From: Paracoccus everestensis
GTDB taxonomy: Bacteria; Pseudomonadota; Alphaproteobacteria; Rhodobacterales; Rhodobacteraceae
Direction of reading: 5' to 3'
Length of the DNA: 64,000 nucleotides
Assembly: GCF_021491915.1 (NCBI RefSeq)
Contig: NZ_CP090836.1
Coordinates: 2,466,501-2,530,500 of the forward strand
The position numbers and the translations under genes are program-made. Below, piece by piece: positions 17,713 through 37,576 of this stretch (position 1 is its first letter; the number at the start of each line of letters is the position of its first letter). Under the pieces are notes generated by a model. The model did not search any database, was not told the DNA's origin, and was given only the letters and a program-made list of their open reading frames with translations.

Positions 17713-18429
17713 TTAGCGCGCGTCGCGGTCACGGCGCGGACCACGGGGGGCGGGACCTTCCTGGGCCTCGGCGGCCTTGCGGTCGCGGGCTTGGGGGTCA
17801 TGCTCCATGATCTCGCCTTTGAAGATCCAGGTCTTCACCCCGATGATCCCGTAAGGGGTCGTGGCTTCGGCCAGGGCATAGTCGATGTCGGCGCGCAGGG
17901 TATGCAGGGGCACGCGGCCCTCGCGGTACCACTCGGTTCGCGCGATCTCGGCGCCGCCAAGGCGGCCCGACACGTTCACGCGGATGCCCAGGGCACCCAT
18001 GCGCATCGCGTTCTGAACCGCGCGCTTCATGGCGCGGCGGAACGAAACCCGACGCTCCAGCTGCTGGGCGATCGACTCCGCAACAAGGGCGGCATCGACT
18101 TCCGGCTTGCGGACTTCGACGATGTTCAGGTGAACTTCGGATTTGGTGAAGTTCGCCAGCTTGTTGCGCAGCACTTCGATATCGGCGCCTTTTTTGCCGA
18201 TGATCACGCCCGGACGCGCGGCATGGATCGTCACGCGGCACTTGCGGTGCGGACGTTCGATGATCACGCGGCTGATGCCGGCCTGCTTGGCTTCGGTCTT
18301 GATGAAGTCCCGGATCTTCAGGTCTTCAAGCAGCAGATTGCCATAGTCCTTGTCGTCGGCGTACCAGCGGCTGTCCCAGGTGCGGTTGACCTGGAGGCGC
18401 ATACCGATCGGATTGACCTTCTGACCCAT
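17713..18429 (-). CDS. rpsC: 30S ribosomal protein S3
   Basis: 238 residues starting [20 protein letters not shown]. The KH domain carries [12 protein letters not shown], and the C-terminal domain has [21 protein letters not shown]3 shapes the mRNA entry channel with S4 and S5. The basic tail ends [10 protein letters not shown]. The ATG shares one base with the rplV stop. Confidence 0.98.
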   Translation of the reverse strand: MGQKVNPIGMRLQVNRTWDSRWYADDKDYGNLLLEDLKIRDFIKTEAKQAGISRVIIERPHRKCRVTIHAARPGVIIGKKGADIEVLRNKLANFTKSEVHLNIVEVRKPEVDAALVAESIAQQLERRVSFRRAMKRAVQNAMRMGALGIRVNVSGRLGGAEIARTEWYREGRVPLHTLRADIDYALAEATTPYGIIGVKTWIFKGEIMEHDPQARDRKAAEAQEGPAPRGPRRDRDAR

Positions 18430-18809
18430 TACGCTTGCTCCTCGACTTGGCGCACCTTGATGGTGATTTCCGAAAACGGCTTCATGATCTTGCCATAACG
18501 GCCACGCGCCCGCGGACGGCCACGCTTCATCACCAGGTTCTTGCCGACCCAGGCTTCCGCGACAACCAGGTTGTCCACGTCCAGCCCGTGGTTGTTCTCG
18601 GCGTTCGCGATTGCCGATTGCAGGCATTTCTTCACGTCGCCCGCGATCCGCTTGTGCGAGAAGGTCAGGTCGGCCAGGGCCTTGTCCACCTTCTTGCCGC
18701 GGATCAGTTGCGCGACCAGGTTCAGCTTCTGCGGCGAGGTGCGAAGCATCTTGGTCTTGGCGAACGCCTCGTTCTCCGCCACGCGGCGCGGATTGTTTTC
18801 CTTACCCAT
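18429..18809 (-). CDS. rplV: 50S ribosomal protein L22
   Basis: 126 residues, including [20 protein letters not shown], a conserved [10 protein letters not shown] stretch and the tunnel loop region [15 protein letters not shown]22 lines the exit tunnel and is a site of macrolide resistance changes; the loop looks wild-type. Five bases separate it from rpsS. Confidence 0.98.
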   Translation of the reverse strand: MGKENNPRRVAENEAFAKTKMLRTSPQKLNLVAQLIRGKKVDKALADLTFSHKRIAGDVKKCLQSAIANAENNHGLDVDNLVVAEAWVGKNLVMKRGRPRARGRYGKIMKPFSEITIKVRQVEEQA

Positions 18810-18814
18810 GACGA

Positions 18815-19093
18815 TTACTTCCTTTTGGCTTTCTTGTCCGCCGCGTGGCCGTAATAGGTCCGCGTGGGCGAATATTCACCGAATTTCTGGCCGATCATTT
18901 CCTCGGTCACGGCAACGGGGATGTGCTTCTGCCCGTTGTAGACGCCAAAGGTCAGGCCGACGAATTGCGGCAGGATGGTCGAGCGACGCGACCAGATCTT
19001 GATGACATCGGATTTCCCCGAGTCGCGGGCCTTTTCCGCCTTCTTGAGCACATAGGCGTCAACAAAGGGGCCTTTCCAGATAGAACGTGCCAT
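18815..19093 (-). CDS. rpsS: 30S ribosomal protein S19
   Basis: 92 residues, starting [20 protein letters not shown] and including [20 protein letters not shown] and the [13 protein letters not shown] signature. S19 pairs with S13 on the 30S head. Three bases separate it from rplB. Confidence 0.98.
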   Translation of the reverse strand: MARSIWKGPFVDAYVLKKAEKARDSGKSDVIKIWSRRSTILPQFVGLTFGVYNGQKHIPVAVTEEMIGQKFGEYSPTRTYYGHAADKKAKRK

Positions 19094-19096
19094 AGG

Positions 19097-19936
19097 TCAG
19101 CGCCCCTTCTTCTTCGCGTGACGCGAACGCAAGATATACTTGTCAGTCGCCTTGTTGCTGCGGGTCTTCTTGCCCTTGGTGTCCTTGCCCCAGGGCGTGA
19201 CCGGCGTGCGGCCACCCGAAGTCCGGCCCTCACCACCACCATGCGGGTGGTCGATCGGGTTCATCGCAACACCGCGAACGCTGGGACGGATGCCCTTGTG
19301 GCGGTTGCGGCCAGCCTTGCCCAGGTTCTGGTTCGAATGGTCGGCGTTCGACACCGCGCCAATGGTCGCCATGCATTCCTGGCGCACCAGGCGCAATTCG
19401 CCCGAGGACAGGCGAATCTGGGCATAGCCGCCGTCGCGGCCCACGAACTGGGCATAGGTGCCCGCCGAACGCGCGATCTGTCCGCCCTTGCCGGGCTTCA
19501 GCTCGACGTTATGGACGATCGTGCCGATCGGCATACCGCTGAAGGGCATGGCGTTGCCCGGCTTCACGTCGACCTTGGCGCCGGCGATCACCTTGTCGCC
19601 CACGGCCAAGCGCTGCGGCGCCAGGATATAGGCGCGCTGGCCGTCCTCATAGCCGATCAGGGCGATAAACGCGGTGCGGTTGGGATCATATTCGATCCGT
19701 TCCACCACGGCGGCCATGTCGAATTTGGTGCGCTTGAAATCGACGATGCGATACAGGCGCTTTGCCCCGCCGCCCTTGCGGCGCATGGTGATCCGTCCGG
19801 TGTTGTTCCGACCGCCGTTCTTGGTCAGGCCTTCGGTGAGGGCCTTGACCGGGCGACCTTTCCAAAGCTCCGAACGGTCGATCAGAACCAGCCCGCGCTG
19901 GCCAGGCGTCGTCGGTTTATACGACTTCAATGCCAT
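19097..19936 (-). CDS. rplB: 50S ribosomal protein L2
   Basis: 279 residues. The core has [15 protein letters not shown] [15 protein letters not shown], and the C-terminal signature [18 protein letters not shown] contains the His residue associated with peptidyl transferase activity. The basic tail [15 protein letters not shown] is typical. L2 is a primary binder at the subunit interface. It follows rplW after a 94-base gap containing a hairpin. Confidence 0.98.
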   Translation of the reverse strand: MALKSYKPTTPGQRGLVLIDRSELWKGRPVKALTEGLTKNGGRNNTGRITMRRKGGGAKRLYRIVDFKRTKFDMAAVVERIEYDPNRTAFIALIGYEDGQRAYILAPQRLAVGDKVIAGAKVDVKPGNAMPFSGMPIGTIVHNVELKPGKGGQIARSAGTYAQFVGRDGGYAQIRLSSGELRLVRQECMATIGAVSNADHSNQNLGKAGRNRHKGIRPSVRGVAMNPIDHPHGGGEGRTSGGRTPVTPWGKDTKGKKTRSNKATDKYILRSRHAKKKGR

Positions 19937-19990
19937 CTTTCTGTCTTCCGTTGCTTTGGACCAGGGTGGTCCGTTGTCGTCAAAAGATCA

Positions 19991-20014
19991 GCGGCCCCGG
20001 TTTCCCAGGGCCGC
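19991..20014 (-). promoter_or_regulatory. Intercistronic hairpin between rplW and rplB
   Basis: GCGGCCC / GGGCCGC perfect arms (19991-19997, 20008-20014). Leftward transcription then meets TGATCTTTTG, a short partial T tract. It may attenuate or protect the transcript. Confidence 0.4.
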
Positions 20015-20030
20015 AGATTCGTGCCTGCTA

Positions 20031-20327
20031 TCAGAGTCCGGTGGACACGTCGATAGTGCTTCCTGCTTCCAGGGTCACATAGGCTTTCTTCACGTCGCTG
20101 CGCCGGCCCAGGATACCCCGGAAGCGCTTCTGCTTGCCTTTGGTGATGGTGGTGTTGACCGCCTTCACCTTGACGCCGAACAGGGCCTCGACCGCCTGCT
20201 TGATCTGCGGCTTCGAGGAATCCTTGGACACCTGAAAGACCACGCCGTTGTTTTCCGACGTCATGGTGGCTTTTTCGGTGATGATCGGCTTGACGATCAC
20301 ATCGTAATGTTCAGCTTTCGCGCTCAT
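20031..20327 (-). CDS. rplW: 50S ribosomal protein L23
   Basis: 98 residues: [20 protein letters not shown] at the N-terminus, [20 protein letters not shown] in the middle. L23 sits at the tunnel exit and docks trigger factor and SRP. Its ATG overlaps the rplD stop by four bases (ATGA). Confidence 0.98.
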   Translation of the reverse strand: MSAKAEHYDVIVKPIITEKATMTSENNGVVFQVSKDSSKPQIKQAVEALFGVKVKAVNTTITKGKQKRFRGILGRRSDVKKAYVTLEAGSTIDVSTGL

Positions 20328-20944
20328 TTCAAACGAGCCTCCAGAGCTTCGACACCCGACCGCGTGATCACCAGGGTGTCGCGCTTGAGGATGTCATACA
20401 CGTTGGCGCCCATCGACGGCAGGATGTCCACGCCCTCGATGTTGCGGGCGGCGCGGGCGAAGCCTTCGTTGACCTCGGTCCCGTCGATCACCAGCACGCG
20501 CTTCCAGCCGTTTTCCTTGACGGCCTTGGCGACGGCAGAGGTCTTGGCATCGGCGAGGTTCAGATCCTCGATAATCACCAGTTCACCTGCGGTTGCCTTG
20601 GCGGACAGGGCATGGCGCAGGCCCAGGGCACGTACCTTCTTCGGCAGATCGAAGGCGTGCGAACGCGGGGTCGGGCCTTTGTAGACGCCGCCGTGACGGA
20701 AGGTCGGCGCCTTGCGGGAACCGTGGCGTGCGCCGCCGGTGCCTTTCTGGCGATAGATCTTCTTGGTCGAATAGCTGACGTCGGACTTGCCCAGCACCGA
20801 GTGGGTGCCGGCCTGCGCCTTGGCGTGCTGCCAGCGAACGACCCGTTGCAGGATGTCGCCGCGCGGCTCCAGCCCGAAGATCTCGTCCGCCAGCTCGATT
20901 TCACCGGCCTTGCCGGTGTCCAGCTTGATCACATCGAGTTTCAT
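20324..20944 (-). CDS. rplD: 50S ribosomal protein L4
   Basis: 206 residues from ATG 20944, which overlaps the rplC stop as ATGA. The tunnel-reaching loop shows [20 protein letters not shown], and the globular part [21 protein letters not shown] sequence. L4 lines the exit tunnel and in E. coli autoregulates the S10 operon. The GTG one codon upstream is an alternative start. Confidence 0.97.
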   Translation of the reverse strand: MKLDVIKLDTGKAGEIELADEIFGLEPRGDILQRVVRWQHAKAQAGTHSVLGKSDVSYSTKKIYRQKGTGGARHGSRKAPTFRHGGVYKGPTPRSHAFDLPKKVRALGLRHALSAKATAGELVIIEDLNLADAKTSAVAKAVKENGWKRVLVIDGTEVNEGFARAARNIEGVDILPSMGANVYDILKRDTLVITRSGVEALEARLK

Positions 20945-21837
20945 CACTTGTCTCCTTCGGGCGCATCAGAGGCACCGTCAGCAGCCTTGTCGGCGTTCGG
21001 ATCGGCGGCTTCCTTGTCGGCAGCGATCGCCTCCTGCGCTTCGGCCAGCGCGGCTTCTTCGGCAGCGGCAGCTTCGGCAGCAGCGGCTTCGCGCGCGGCT
21101 TCCTCGGCTGCAGCGGCTTCAGCGGCAGCGGCCTCGGCCAGGCGCCTGGCTTCTTCGGCGGCAGACTTCAGCGCGGCGGGATAGATCACGTTGTCGGGCG
21201 TCGCTTTCTTCACGGCGTCCTTGACGGTGACCCAGCCACCCTTGGATCCGGGAACCGAGCCTTTGACCATGATCAGGCCGCGGTCGGCATCGGTGCGCAC
21301 GACCTGCAGGTTCTGGGTGGTGACCCGGACGGCACCCATGTGGCCTGCCATCTTCTTGCCCTTGAACACCTTGCCGGGATCCTGGCACTGGCCGGTGGAC
21401 CCGTGCGAGCGGTGGCTGACCGACACACCATGCGAGGCGCGCAGACCACCGAAGTTGTGGCGTTTCATGGCGCCCGCAAAGCCCTTGCCGATCGAGGTGC
21501 CGGCAATATCCACATACTGACCTGCGAAATAATGGTCAGCGGTGATTTCCTCGCCCACGTTGATCAGGTTTTCCTCGGCCACGCGGAATTCCGCGATCTT
21601 GCGCTTGGGCGCGACCGATGCCTTGGCAAAATGGCCGCGCATTGCAGCGGTCGTGCGCTTTGCTTTCGCAACGCCGGCGCCCAGCTGGACGGCAGTATAA
21701 CCGTCGCGGGCGGCGGTGCGCTGATCGACGACCTGAAGGCTGTCGAGTTGCAGAACGGTCACGGGAACCTGACGGCCGTCTTCCAGGAACAACCGGGTCA
21801 TGCCCAGTTTCTTGGCGATAATACCAGTACGCAGCAT
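20944..21837 (-). CDS. rplC: 50S ribosomal protein L3 with long Ala/Glu-rich C-terminal extension
   Basis: 297 residues from ATG 21837; AGGAGG lies five bases upstream, and the family starts [15 protein letters not shown]. The core (about 1-220) includes [20 protein letters not shown] and [13 protein letters not shown], where a Gln is methylated in E. coli. Residues from about 224 form an unusual tail of repeated Ala and Glu, predicted to be a long single helix, ending [11 protein letters not shown]. Most bacterial L3 proteins stop near 210. L3 helps form the peptidyl transferase entry region. Confidence 0.96.
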   Translation of the reverse strand: MLRTGIIAKKLGMTRLFLEDGRQVPVTVLQLDSLQVVDQRTAARDGYTAVQLGAGVAKAKRTTAAMRGHFAKASVAPKRKIAEFRVAEENLINVGEEITADHYFAGQYVDIAGTSIGKGFAGAMKRHNFGGLRASHGVSVSHRSHGSTGQCQDPGKVFKGKKMAGHMGAVRVTTQNLQVVRTDADRGLIMVKGSVPGSKGGWVTVKDAVKKATPDNVIYPAALKSAAEEARRLAEAAAAEAAAAEEAAREAAAAEAAAAEEAALAEAQEAIAADKEAADPNADKAADGASDAPEGDK

Positions 21838-21847
21838 CATCCCCTCC

Positions 21848-22156
21848 TTACACCTTGATCTCGACATCCACGCCGGCGGCGAGGTCGAGCTTCATCAGGG
21901 CGTCCACGGTCTGCGGGGTCGGATCGACGATGTCCAGCAGGCGCTTGTGGGTGCGGATTTCCCACTGGTCGCGCGACTTCTTGTCGATGTGCGGGCCACG
22001 CAGGACGGTGAATTTCTCGATCTTGTTCGGCAACGGAATCGGGCCGCGAACGGTCGCGCCGGTGCGCTTGGCGGTGTTCACGATTTCCTGGGTGCTGGCT
22101 TCCAGCACGCGGTAATCGAACGCCTTCAGCCGGATGCGGATATTCTGACTTTGCAT
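21848..22156 (-). CDS. rpsJ: 30S ribosomal protein S10 (NusE)
   Basis: 102 residues, [20 protein letters not shown] at the start and [20 protein letters not shown] later. S10 also binds NusB and NusG in transcription antitermination. ATG 22156 matches the family; an ATG two codons earlier is less well spaced from GAGGG. It is the first gene of the S10 operon, downstream of a terminator and a promoter in the tuf1-rpsJ gap. Confidence 0.98.
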   Translation of the reverse strand: MQSQNIRIRLKAFDYRVLEASTQEIVNTAKRTGATVRGPIPLPNKIEKFTVLRGPHIDKKSRDQWEIRTHKRLLDIVDPTPQTVDALMKLDLAAGVDVEIKV

Positions 22157-22312
22157 AGTCATCCCTCTGACGGGGAGTTCCAGTCGAGAGGCTGACAACG
22201 CACCACGCGGCGCCAGCATCGGACCGTATAAAAACTGCAAGGCCGCCCGTAATCAGGCGGCCAGGCGCAAGGCAAACGAATCTTCGACGAACGGACTCGA
22301 CTGCGATGCGCG

Positions 22313-22342
22313 CCTATAGCGCGTGGAGAGCCTTGGCGTCAA
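22313..22342 (-). promoter_or_regulatory. Predicted promoter of the S10 operon
   Basis: On the minus strand, TTGACG (22337-22342) and TATAGG (22313-22318) are 18 bases apart. The site lies just after the tuf1 terminator and about 150 bases before rpsJ, which leaves room for a leader. Confidence 0.6.
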
Positions 22343-22360
22343 GTCCGATTGCCCCCCAAC

Positions 22361-22389
22361 CGAAAGGCCGCCTCCTTTCGGAGACGGCC
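22361..22389 (-). terminator. Terminator after tuf1
   Basis: Ten-base stem with one mismatch (arms 22380-22389 and 22366-22375) closed by a GAAA loop, then CTTTCGGTT leftward. It separates the rpsL-rpsG-fusA-tuf transcript from the S10 operon. Confidence 0.65.
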
Positions 22390-22422
22390 CCTGGTCTTTG
22401 GCGGGGGCGTTGTCCCGCCGTC

Positions 22423-23601
<1,179 letters not shown>

Positions 23602-23667
23602 AGCGCAGGATTCCTCAATTCATCAATTCATGGGGAGATGGGCGGGACCAAGGCCCCGCCCCGCCGG

Positions 23668-25791
23668 TCAGGCGTATTTCTTCTGGATCTCGTCCGAGAT
23701 GTTCTGCGGCACGGCCTCGTAGTGGTCGAACTGCATCGTGAACACCGCGCGGCCCGAGGACATCGAGCGAAGGTTGTTGATATAGCCGAACATATTGGCC
23801 AGCGGCACGAAGGCGTCGATGACGTTGGCGTTGCCGCGGGTATCCTGGCCACGCACCATGCCGCGACGGCTGGTCAGGTCGCCGATGATCGAACCGGTGT
23901 ATTCTTCCGGCGTCACAACCTCGACCTTCATGATCGGTTCCAGAAGCTTCGCACCAGCCTTGCGCAGGCCTTCGCGCATCCCGGCACGGGCCGCGATCTC
24001 GAACGCGAGGACCGAGGAGTCGACGTCATGGAAGGCGCCGTCCAGCAGCGCCACCTTGAAGTCGATCACCGGGAAGCCTGCCAGCGGACCCGAGTCCATC
24101 ACCGACTTAATGCCTTTTTCGACGCCCGGGATGTATTCCTTGGGCACCGCGCCGCCGACGATCTTGGATTCGAAGGAATAGCCTTCGCCCGGTTCGGTCG
24201 GCGTGATCGCCAGCTTGATGCGGGCGAACTGTCCCGTACCGCCGGTCTGCTTCTTGTGGGTGTAGTCGATCTCGGCCGGTTGGCTGATCGTTTCGCGATA
24301 GGCCACCTGCGGGGCGCCGATGTTTGCCTCGACCTTGAACTCGCGCTTCATGCGGTCGACCAGGATGTCGAGGTGAAGTTCGCCCATGCCCTTCATGATC
24401 GTCTGTCCCGATTCAAGATCGGTTTCGACGCGGAAGGAGGGGTCTTCGGCAGACAAGCGCTGAAGGGCCAGGCCCATCTTTTCCTGGTCGGCCTTCGACT
24501 TGGGTTCCACGGCAATCTCGATCACCGGCTCGGGGAAGGTCATGGTTTCCAGGACCACCGGCTTTGCCGGATCGCACAGGGTGTCCCCCGTGGTGGTGTC
24601 CTTCAGACCCGCCAGGGCGATGATGTCGCCTGCAAAGGCTTCCTCGATTTCCTCGCGGTTGATGGCGTGCATCATCATCATGCGGCCAACGCGTTCACGC
24701 TTGCCCTTGGTCGCGTTCAGCATCTGGTCGCCCTTTTTCAGGCCACCGGAATAGATCCGCGTAAAGGTCAGCGAGCCCACGAAGGGATCGTTCATGATCT
24801 TGAACGCCAAGCCCGAGAAGGGTTGCGCGTCATCAGCGTGACGGTCAATGTTGCGCGTTTCCGTTTCGTCACCCGGGGCAAAGCCCATCAGTGCAGGAAC
24901 GTCCAGCGGCGAGGGCAGGAAGTCGATGACCGAGTTCAGCAGAGGCTGCACGCCCTTGTTCTTGAACGCGGAACCGGCCGTGACCGGGAAGAACGACAGC
25001 GACAGCGTGCCCTTGCGGATCAGGGCGCGCAGGGTCGCCTCGTCAGGCTCGGTGCCGTCCAGATAGGCTTCCATTGCTGCGTCGTCCATGTCGACGGCCA
25101 TTTCGACCAGGTTCGAACGCCATTCGTCGGCCAAGTCCTTCAGCTCGTCGCGGATCGAGCGGCGCACCCAGTTGGCGCCCAGATCCTCGCCGGTCCAGAC
25201 CCATTCTTCCATCTTGATCAGGTCGACAATGCCTTCCAGCTTGTCCTCGGCACCGATCGGCAGGGCGATCGGGCACGGGGTGCCGCCGGTGCGGTCCTTG
25301 ATCATGCGCACGCAGTTAAAGAAGTCGGCGCCGATCTTGTCCATCTTGTTGACAAAGACAATACGCGGAACTTTGTAGCGGTCGGCTTGGCGCCACACCG
25401 TTTCGGTCTGCGGCTCGACGCCCGCGTTGGCGTCCAGCAGGCAGATCGCACCGTCCAGAACGGCCAGCGAGCGTTCAACCTCGATGGTGAAATCGACGTG
25501 GCCCGGGGTGTCGATGATGTTAAAGCGGTACTTGGTTTCGGCCGTGCCGCCAGTGGTCGGATCTTCCTGTCGCTGCCAGGAAGTGGTGGTCGCGGCAGAC
25601 GTGATCGTGATGCCGCGTTCCTGTTCCTGTTCCATCCAGTCCATGGTGGACGCACCCTCGTGGGTTTCGCCCATCTTGTGGTTCTTGCCCGTGTAGAAAA
25701 GGATGCGCTCGGTCGTCGTCGTCTTGCCGGCATCGATGTGGGCCATGATGCCAAAGTTACGGTAACGCTGCAGCGGATATTCGCGTGCCAT
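23668..25791 (-). CDS. fusA: Elongation factor G
   Basis: 707 residues. GTPase motifs are [10 protein letters not shown] near residue 17, DTPGHVDFT and [10 protein letters not shown]; domain IV contains [17 protein letters not shown] moves tRNA and mRNA through the ribosome and works with RRF in recycling. The length and all five domains are normal. It begins 18 bases after the rpsG stop. Confidence 0.98.
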   Translation of the reverse strand: MAREYPLQRYRNFGIMAHIDAGKTTTTERILFYTGKNHKMGETHEGASTMDWMEQEQERGITITSAATTTSWQRQEDPTTGGTAETKYRFNIIDTPGHVDFTIEVERSLAVLDGAICLLDANAGVEPQTETVWRQADRYKVPRIVFVNKMDKIGADFFNCVRMIKDRTGGTPCPIALPIGAEDKLEGIVDLIKMEEWVWTGEDLGANWVRRSIRDELKDLADEWRSNLVEMAVDMDDAAMEAYLDGTEPDEATLRALIRKGTLSLSFFPVTAGSAFKNKGVQPLLNSVIDFLPSPLDVPALMGFAPGDETETRNIDRHADDAQPFSGLAFKIMNDPFVGSLTFTRIYSGGLKKGDQMLNATKGKRERVGRMMMMHAINREEIEEAFAGDIIALAGLKDTTTGDTLCDPAKPVVLETMTFPEPVIEIAVEPKSKADQEKMGLALQRLSAEDPSFRVETDLESGQTIMKGMGELHLDILVDRMKREFKVEANIGAPQVAYRETISQPAEIDYTHKKQTGGTGQFARIKLAITPTEPGEGYSFESKIVGGAVPKEYIPGVEKGIKSVMDSGPLAGFPVIDFKVALLDGAFHDVDSSVLAFEIAARAGMREGLRKAGAKLLEPIMKVEVVTPEEYTGSIIGDLTSRRGMVRGQDTRGNANVIDAFVPLANMFGYINNLRSMSSGRAVFTMQFDHYEAVPQNISDEIQKKYA

Positions 25792-25809
25792 GGTCTGGAT
25801 CCTTTCGCC

Positions 25810-26292
<483 letters not shown>

Positions 26293-26664
26293 TTATTTCG
26301 GACGCTTGGCGCCGTATTTCGAACGACGCTGACGACGATCCTTGACGCCCTGGGTATCCAGCACACCGCGCAGGATGTGGTAACGGACACCCGGAAGGTC
26401 TTTCACGCGGCCGCCACGGATCAGCACGACGCTGTGTTCCTGGAGGTTGTGCTTTTCGCCCGGAATATAGGAAATGACCTCGAAGCCGTTGGTCAGGCGC
26501 ACCTTGGCGACCTTCCGCATGGCGGAGTTCGGTTTCTTCGGCGTCGTGGTATAGACGCGCGTGCAGACACCGCGTTTCTGCGGGCAGCCTTGCAGGTGCA
26601 TCGATTTGGATCGCTGCACTCGCGGCTGCCGCGGCTTGCGGATCAGCTGTTGGATCGTCGGCAT
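26293..26664 (-). CDS. rpsL: 30S ribosomal protein S12
   Basis: 123 residues with [20 protein letters not shown]; Lys43 is the residue whose change gives streptomycin resistance, and it is wild-type here. The conserved [17 protein letters not shown] contains the Asp that is often methylthiolated. First gene of the str operon. The 209 bases between it and its predicted promoter (26873-26901) carry no gene and probably form the leader. Confidence 0.98.
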   Translation of the reverse strand: MPTIQQLIRKPRQPRVQRSKSMHLQGCPQKRGVCTRVYTTTPKKPNSAMRKVAKVRLTNGFEVISYIPGEKHNLQEHSVVLIRGGRVKDLPGVRYHILRGVLDTQGVKDRRQRRSKYGAKRPK

Positions 26665-26872
26665 TCGGTTCCCCGTCTTGCTCTGTCAATACTCGCAGCA
26701 GGTTTGCTGCGCCGCTTCTCGACGGCACGTCGCGCGAATCGCGAAATGCCAAACCCATCCGGCCCCAGTTCAGGGGTGGAGGGAAAAATTCCAGAGGATC
26801 GAGGCAGTTACAGGCCCGGATCGTGACCACAAAAGGTTCTGGCCCCCGGCCGGTTTCCCGGCGGGTTTGCGG

Positions 26873-26901
26873 CGTATAGGGGGAATCGCCCAAGCTGTCA
26901 A
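26873..26901 (-). promoter_or_regulatory. Predicted strong promoter of the rpsL-rpsG-fusA-tuf operon
   Basis: On the minus strand, a consensus TTGACA (26896-26901) and TATACG (26873-26878) are 17 bases apart. The -35 box overlaps the stop codon of the upstream glycosyltransferase gene. Confidence 0.75.
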
Positions 26902-27740
26902 CATGACGGGCCGGTTCCATCCGCTGCGCAAAGGCGCCGGGCCAGCCCGTCCAGGGTTGCCCGGTCCAGGCCAAAACGCAAGCTCAACTGGCGGTCCAGG
27001 GCGTCGGGCGCGATATCCCAGGGCAGGCCCGGGCCTATGTCGCCGGAATCGCTGTCGGCATGGATCCCGCGGATGAACATCAAGGGCCGCGTCACGGCCA
27101 CCCCCGGCATCCACAAGGGCAGCCTTGTGTGGTTGAAATGAAGCGCGGTCTTGGGCTGGTCCGGGCGCAGGAAAATGGTCAGGGCTACCCCCATGTTATG
27201 GGCGATGCGGGGAACAAAGCCTGCGCCTTGCGGCCCCACCCGCATCATCAGACCGCGCGAATGATCCAGCGACAAATGGCCTTCGGGACGCCATAATCCT
27301 TGGACTTGCGCAAAATCGGCCCGCGCGCGGGCGACGTAATCCAGCGCCACGGCATCATCGTCGTCATGGCGGAAATGACCGATCGCATCTGCCGCCAGAT
27401 CGACATGGGCAGCGATGGCTGCGCGGCAGGCATCCAGATGGCGGTCCATGGGCGGGACCAGTTCCAGGCGCAGTTGCGGATGGCCCGCCGCCAGATCCCG
27501 CAACTGCAACAGATAGGGGTCGGGCAGGTCGGGACCGGTCATGATGACCAAGGTGAAATCGGGATCGGTCTGGGCCAGCCAGCCGGGCAGCGCCAAGGTG
27601 GTGAACCACAGCCACCGACGGGCCAGCCGGGCCGAGTCATACAGAAAGGCGCGGCGTTCCTCGATCCCGGCATGGTCGCGCTGATAGCCGCGCAATCCGA
27701 CATAGGAAAACCGGCACAGGCCCAGCATCTGCACCCGCAT
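26898..27740 (-). CDS. Putative rhamnosyltransferase-family glycosyltransferase
   Basis: 280 residues starting MRVQMLGLCRFSYVGLRGYQ. The pattern of FTTLALPGWLAQTDPDFTLV and HFRHDDDDAVALDYV matches the putative rhamnosyl transferase family (Pfam PF11316 as I recall it), with an acidic cluster like the metal-binding DxD of GT-A enzymes. The donor and acceptor are unknown. Its ATG overlaps the stop of the DMT transporter gene (TGATG), so the two are coupled. The stop codon overlaps the -35 box of the str promoter. Confidence 0.75.
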   Translation of the reverse strand: MRVQMLGLCRFSYVGLRGYQRDHAGIEERRAFLYDSARLARRWLWFTTLALPGWLAQTDPDFTLVIMTGPDLPDPYLLQLRDLAAGHPQLRLELVPPMDRHLDACRAAIAAHVDLAADAIGHFRHDDDDAVALDYVARARADFAQVQGLWRPEGHLSLDHSRGLMMRVGPQGAGFVPRIAHNMGVALTIFLRPDQPKTALHFNHTRLPLWMPGVAVTRPLMFIRGIHADSDSGDIGPGLPWDIAPDALDRQLSLRFGLDRATLDGLARRLCAADGTGPSC

Positions 27741-28678
27741 CAGCGGATCCTTGCGATCTGCGCCTCGCGCCAGATGGTATAGGTGCCCGCCGCGACCACC
27801 AGGGCCGATCCGGCCCAGGTCCACAGGTCGGGCCATTCGCCGAATACTACAAGCCCCATCGCAATCGCCACCAGCAGCGAGGTATAGCGGAACGGCGCGA
27901 CATAGGAGATTTCGCCCACTCGCATGGATGCCACGGCGGACACATAGCCCACCGTCAGAAAGGCGCTGCCCGCCAGCAGCAACAGGATCTGCGACAGGCT
28001 CGGCATTGCCCATCCCTGCCCCAGGCTGATGACAAAGCCGGCGACCGTGACCCCCGTGGCGGCGTAAAAGGCGATGGTGGCGGAACTGATGTCGCTGCGG
28101 AAACTGCGGGTCGCAAGGTCGCGCAGGGCCACCATGGCCATGGCCCCCACGGCGACGACGGCCCAGGGACCCAAGACCTCTCCTCCCGGGCGCAGGATCA
28201 GCAGCACACCGCCAAAGCCCGCCACCACCGCCCCGACACGCCGCCAGCCCAGGGTTTCCCCGAAGAACATCGTGGCCGCGACCATCACCACCAAAGGCAG
28301 GGCTTGCATGATGGCGGACAGGTCGCCCATCGCCATATGCTGCAAGGCGTTCAGGAACAGGATGGTCGAGGCGATCTCTCCCACCAGGCGCCAGATCATC
28401 GGCTTGCGCGCCGCCGCCGGAATCCGCAGGTGCAATCCGCCCAACCGGGGCGCCACGGCCGCAATCATGGCCATCACGAACAGCCCGCGCAGGGTGATCG
28501 CCTGGTACAGCGGCAAGTCCTGGGCCACGAACTTCATCACCGTGTCGTTGAGGCCAAAGGCCACCATGCACAGCGTCATGATCAGCGCGCCGTGCAGGTT
28601 GTCGCCCGGCCGATGGGCCAGCGGACGAACCGAGGCAGGCCGGACGCGCCGGGTCGGAGACAAGAGGGGGGTGCGCAT
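27740..28678 (-). CDS. DMT-superfamily (EamA) transporter
   Basis: 312 residues from ATG 28678; a GTG at 28690 in the same frame is an alternative. Ten hydrophobic segments in two EamA-type halves are visible, with conserved GLNDTVMKF in the first helix and MGDLSAIMQALPLVV in the middle. Family members export amino acids, nucleosides or other small molecules; the substrate cannot be named. It lies between rpoC's terminator and the coupled glycosyltransferase gene. Confidence 0.85.
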   Translation of the reverse strand: MRTPLLSPTRRVRPASVRPLAHRPGDNLHGALIMTLCMVAFGLNDTVMKFVAQDLPLYQAITLRGLFVMAMIAAVAPRLGGLHLRIPAAARKPMIWRLVGEIASTILFLNALQHMAMGDLSAIMQALPLVVMVAATMFFGETLGWRRVGAVVAGFGGVLLILRPGGEVLGPWAVVAVGAMAMVALRDLATRSFRSDISSATIAFYAATGVTVAGFVISLGQGWAMPSLSQILLLLAGSAFLTVGYVSAVASMRVGEISYVAPFRYTSLLVAIAMGLVVFGEWPDLWTWAGSALVVAAGTYTIWREAQIARIR

Positions 28679-28830
28679 GGCCGGAGTCACCAGGGAAAGG
28701 GTGCTTCCCCGTTAGGCATTGCCAAAGGATCCGGCAAGCGAATTTTGCAGGATACGCAACCCGCCGCAATCTAGGTGCCCTCGCGGATCGTTCCTGTCCT
28801 TTGACCGGCATCGGATATGCCTGAAACGCA

Positions 28831-28858
28831 AAAGGCCCGGCATCGCTGCCGGGCCTTT
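28831..28858. terminator. Terminator after rpoC
   Basis: Twelve-base arms AAAGGCCCGGCA / TGCCGGGCCTTT around TCGC. Symmetrical A and T ends make it usable in both directions; it ends the rpoBC transcript 20 bases past the rpoC stop. Confidence 0.85.
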
Positions 28859-28877
28859 GCATCTTATCGCAGAACGA

Positions 28878-33110
<4,233 letters not shown>

Positions 33111-33201
33111 TCTTTTTTCCTAATGAAAGGGCGCGGGGGAGAAACGGTGCGTGAAGATCACGCACCCCGTGGCGTCACAGGGTGCGTGCCTGCAGGCTCC
33201 G

Positions 33202-37347
<4,146 letters not shown>

Positions 37348-37521
37348 GGGGTCTTGTCACCTTTCGTCTTCGCGCGGTCCAGGTCGGGGCACCCAGGACA
37401 CGGGCCTACGAATGCAGGGGGATAAGGTCCAATTCGTGCCGAGCGTCCCACCGCGCGGCTCCCGAACCTTGAACATGCCCTGAAGGAATGTCTGTCACAG
37501 ACCGCCCTTCAAGACAGGTTC

Positions 37522-37551
37522 GGCAGGGACCGGGAAATCCCGGACCCTGCC
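37522..37551 (-). promoter_or_regulatory. Hairpin in the rplL-rpoB gap (candidate attenuator)
   Basis: GGCAGGG-A-CCGGG pairs with CCCGG-A-CCCTGCC; one A-A mismatch, short AAAT loop. It sits about 25 bases past rplL. In E. coli an attenuator and an RNase III site occupy the same gap, so this is probably the functional counterpart. Confidence 0.55.
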
Positions 37552-37576
37552 CTGTTCGAACCAGCCAAAAGGCCGA

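Noticed and set aside
26898-28862. 654-codon single frame joining the glycosyltransferase with upstream sequence
   Set aside because: Only the last 280 codons match a family; the rest runs out of frame through the DMT transporter gene.
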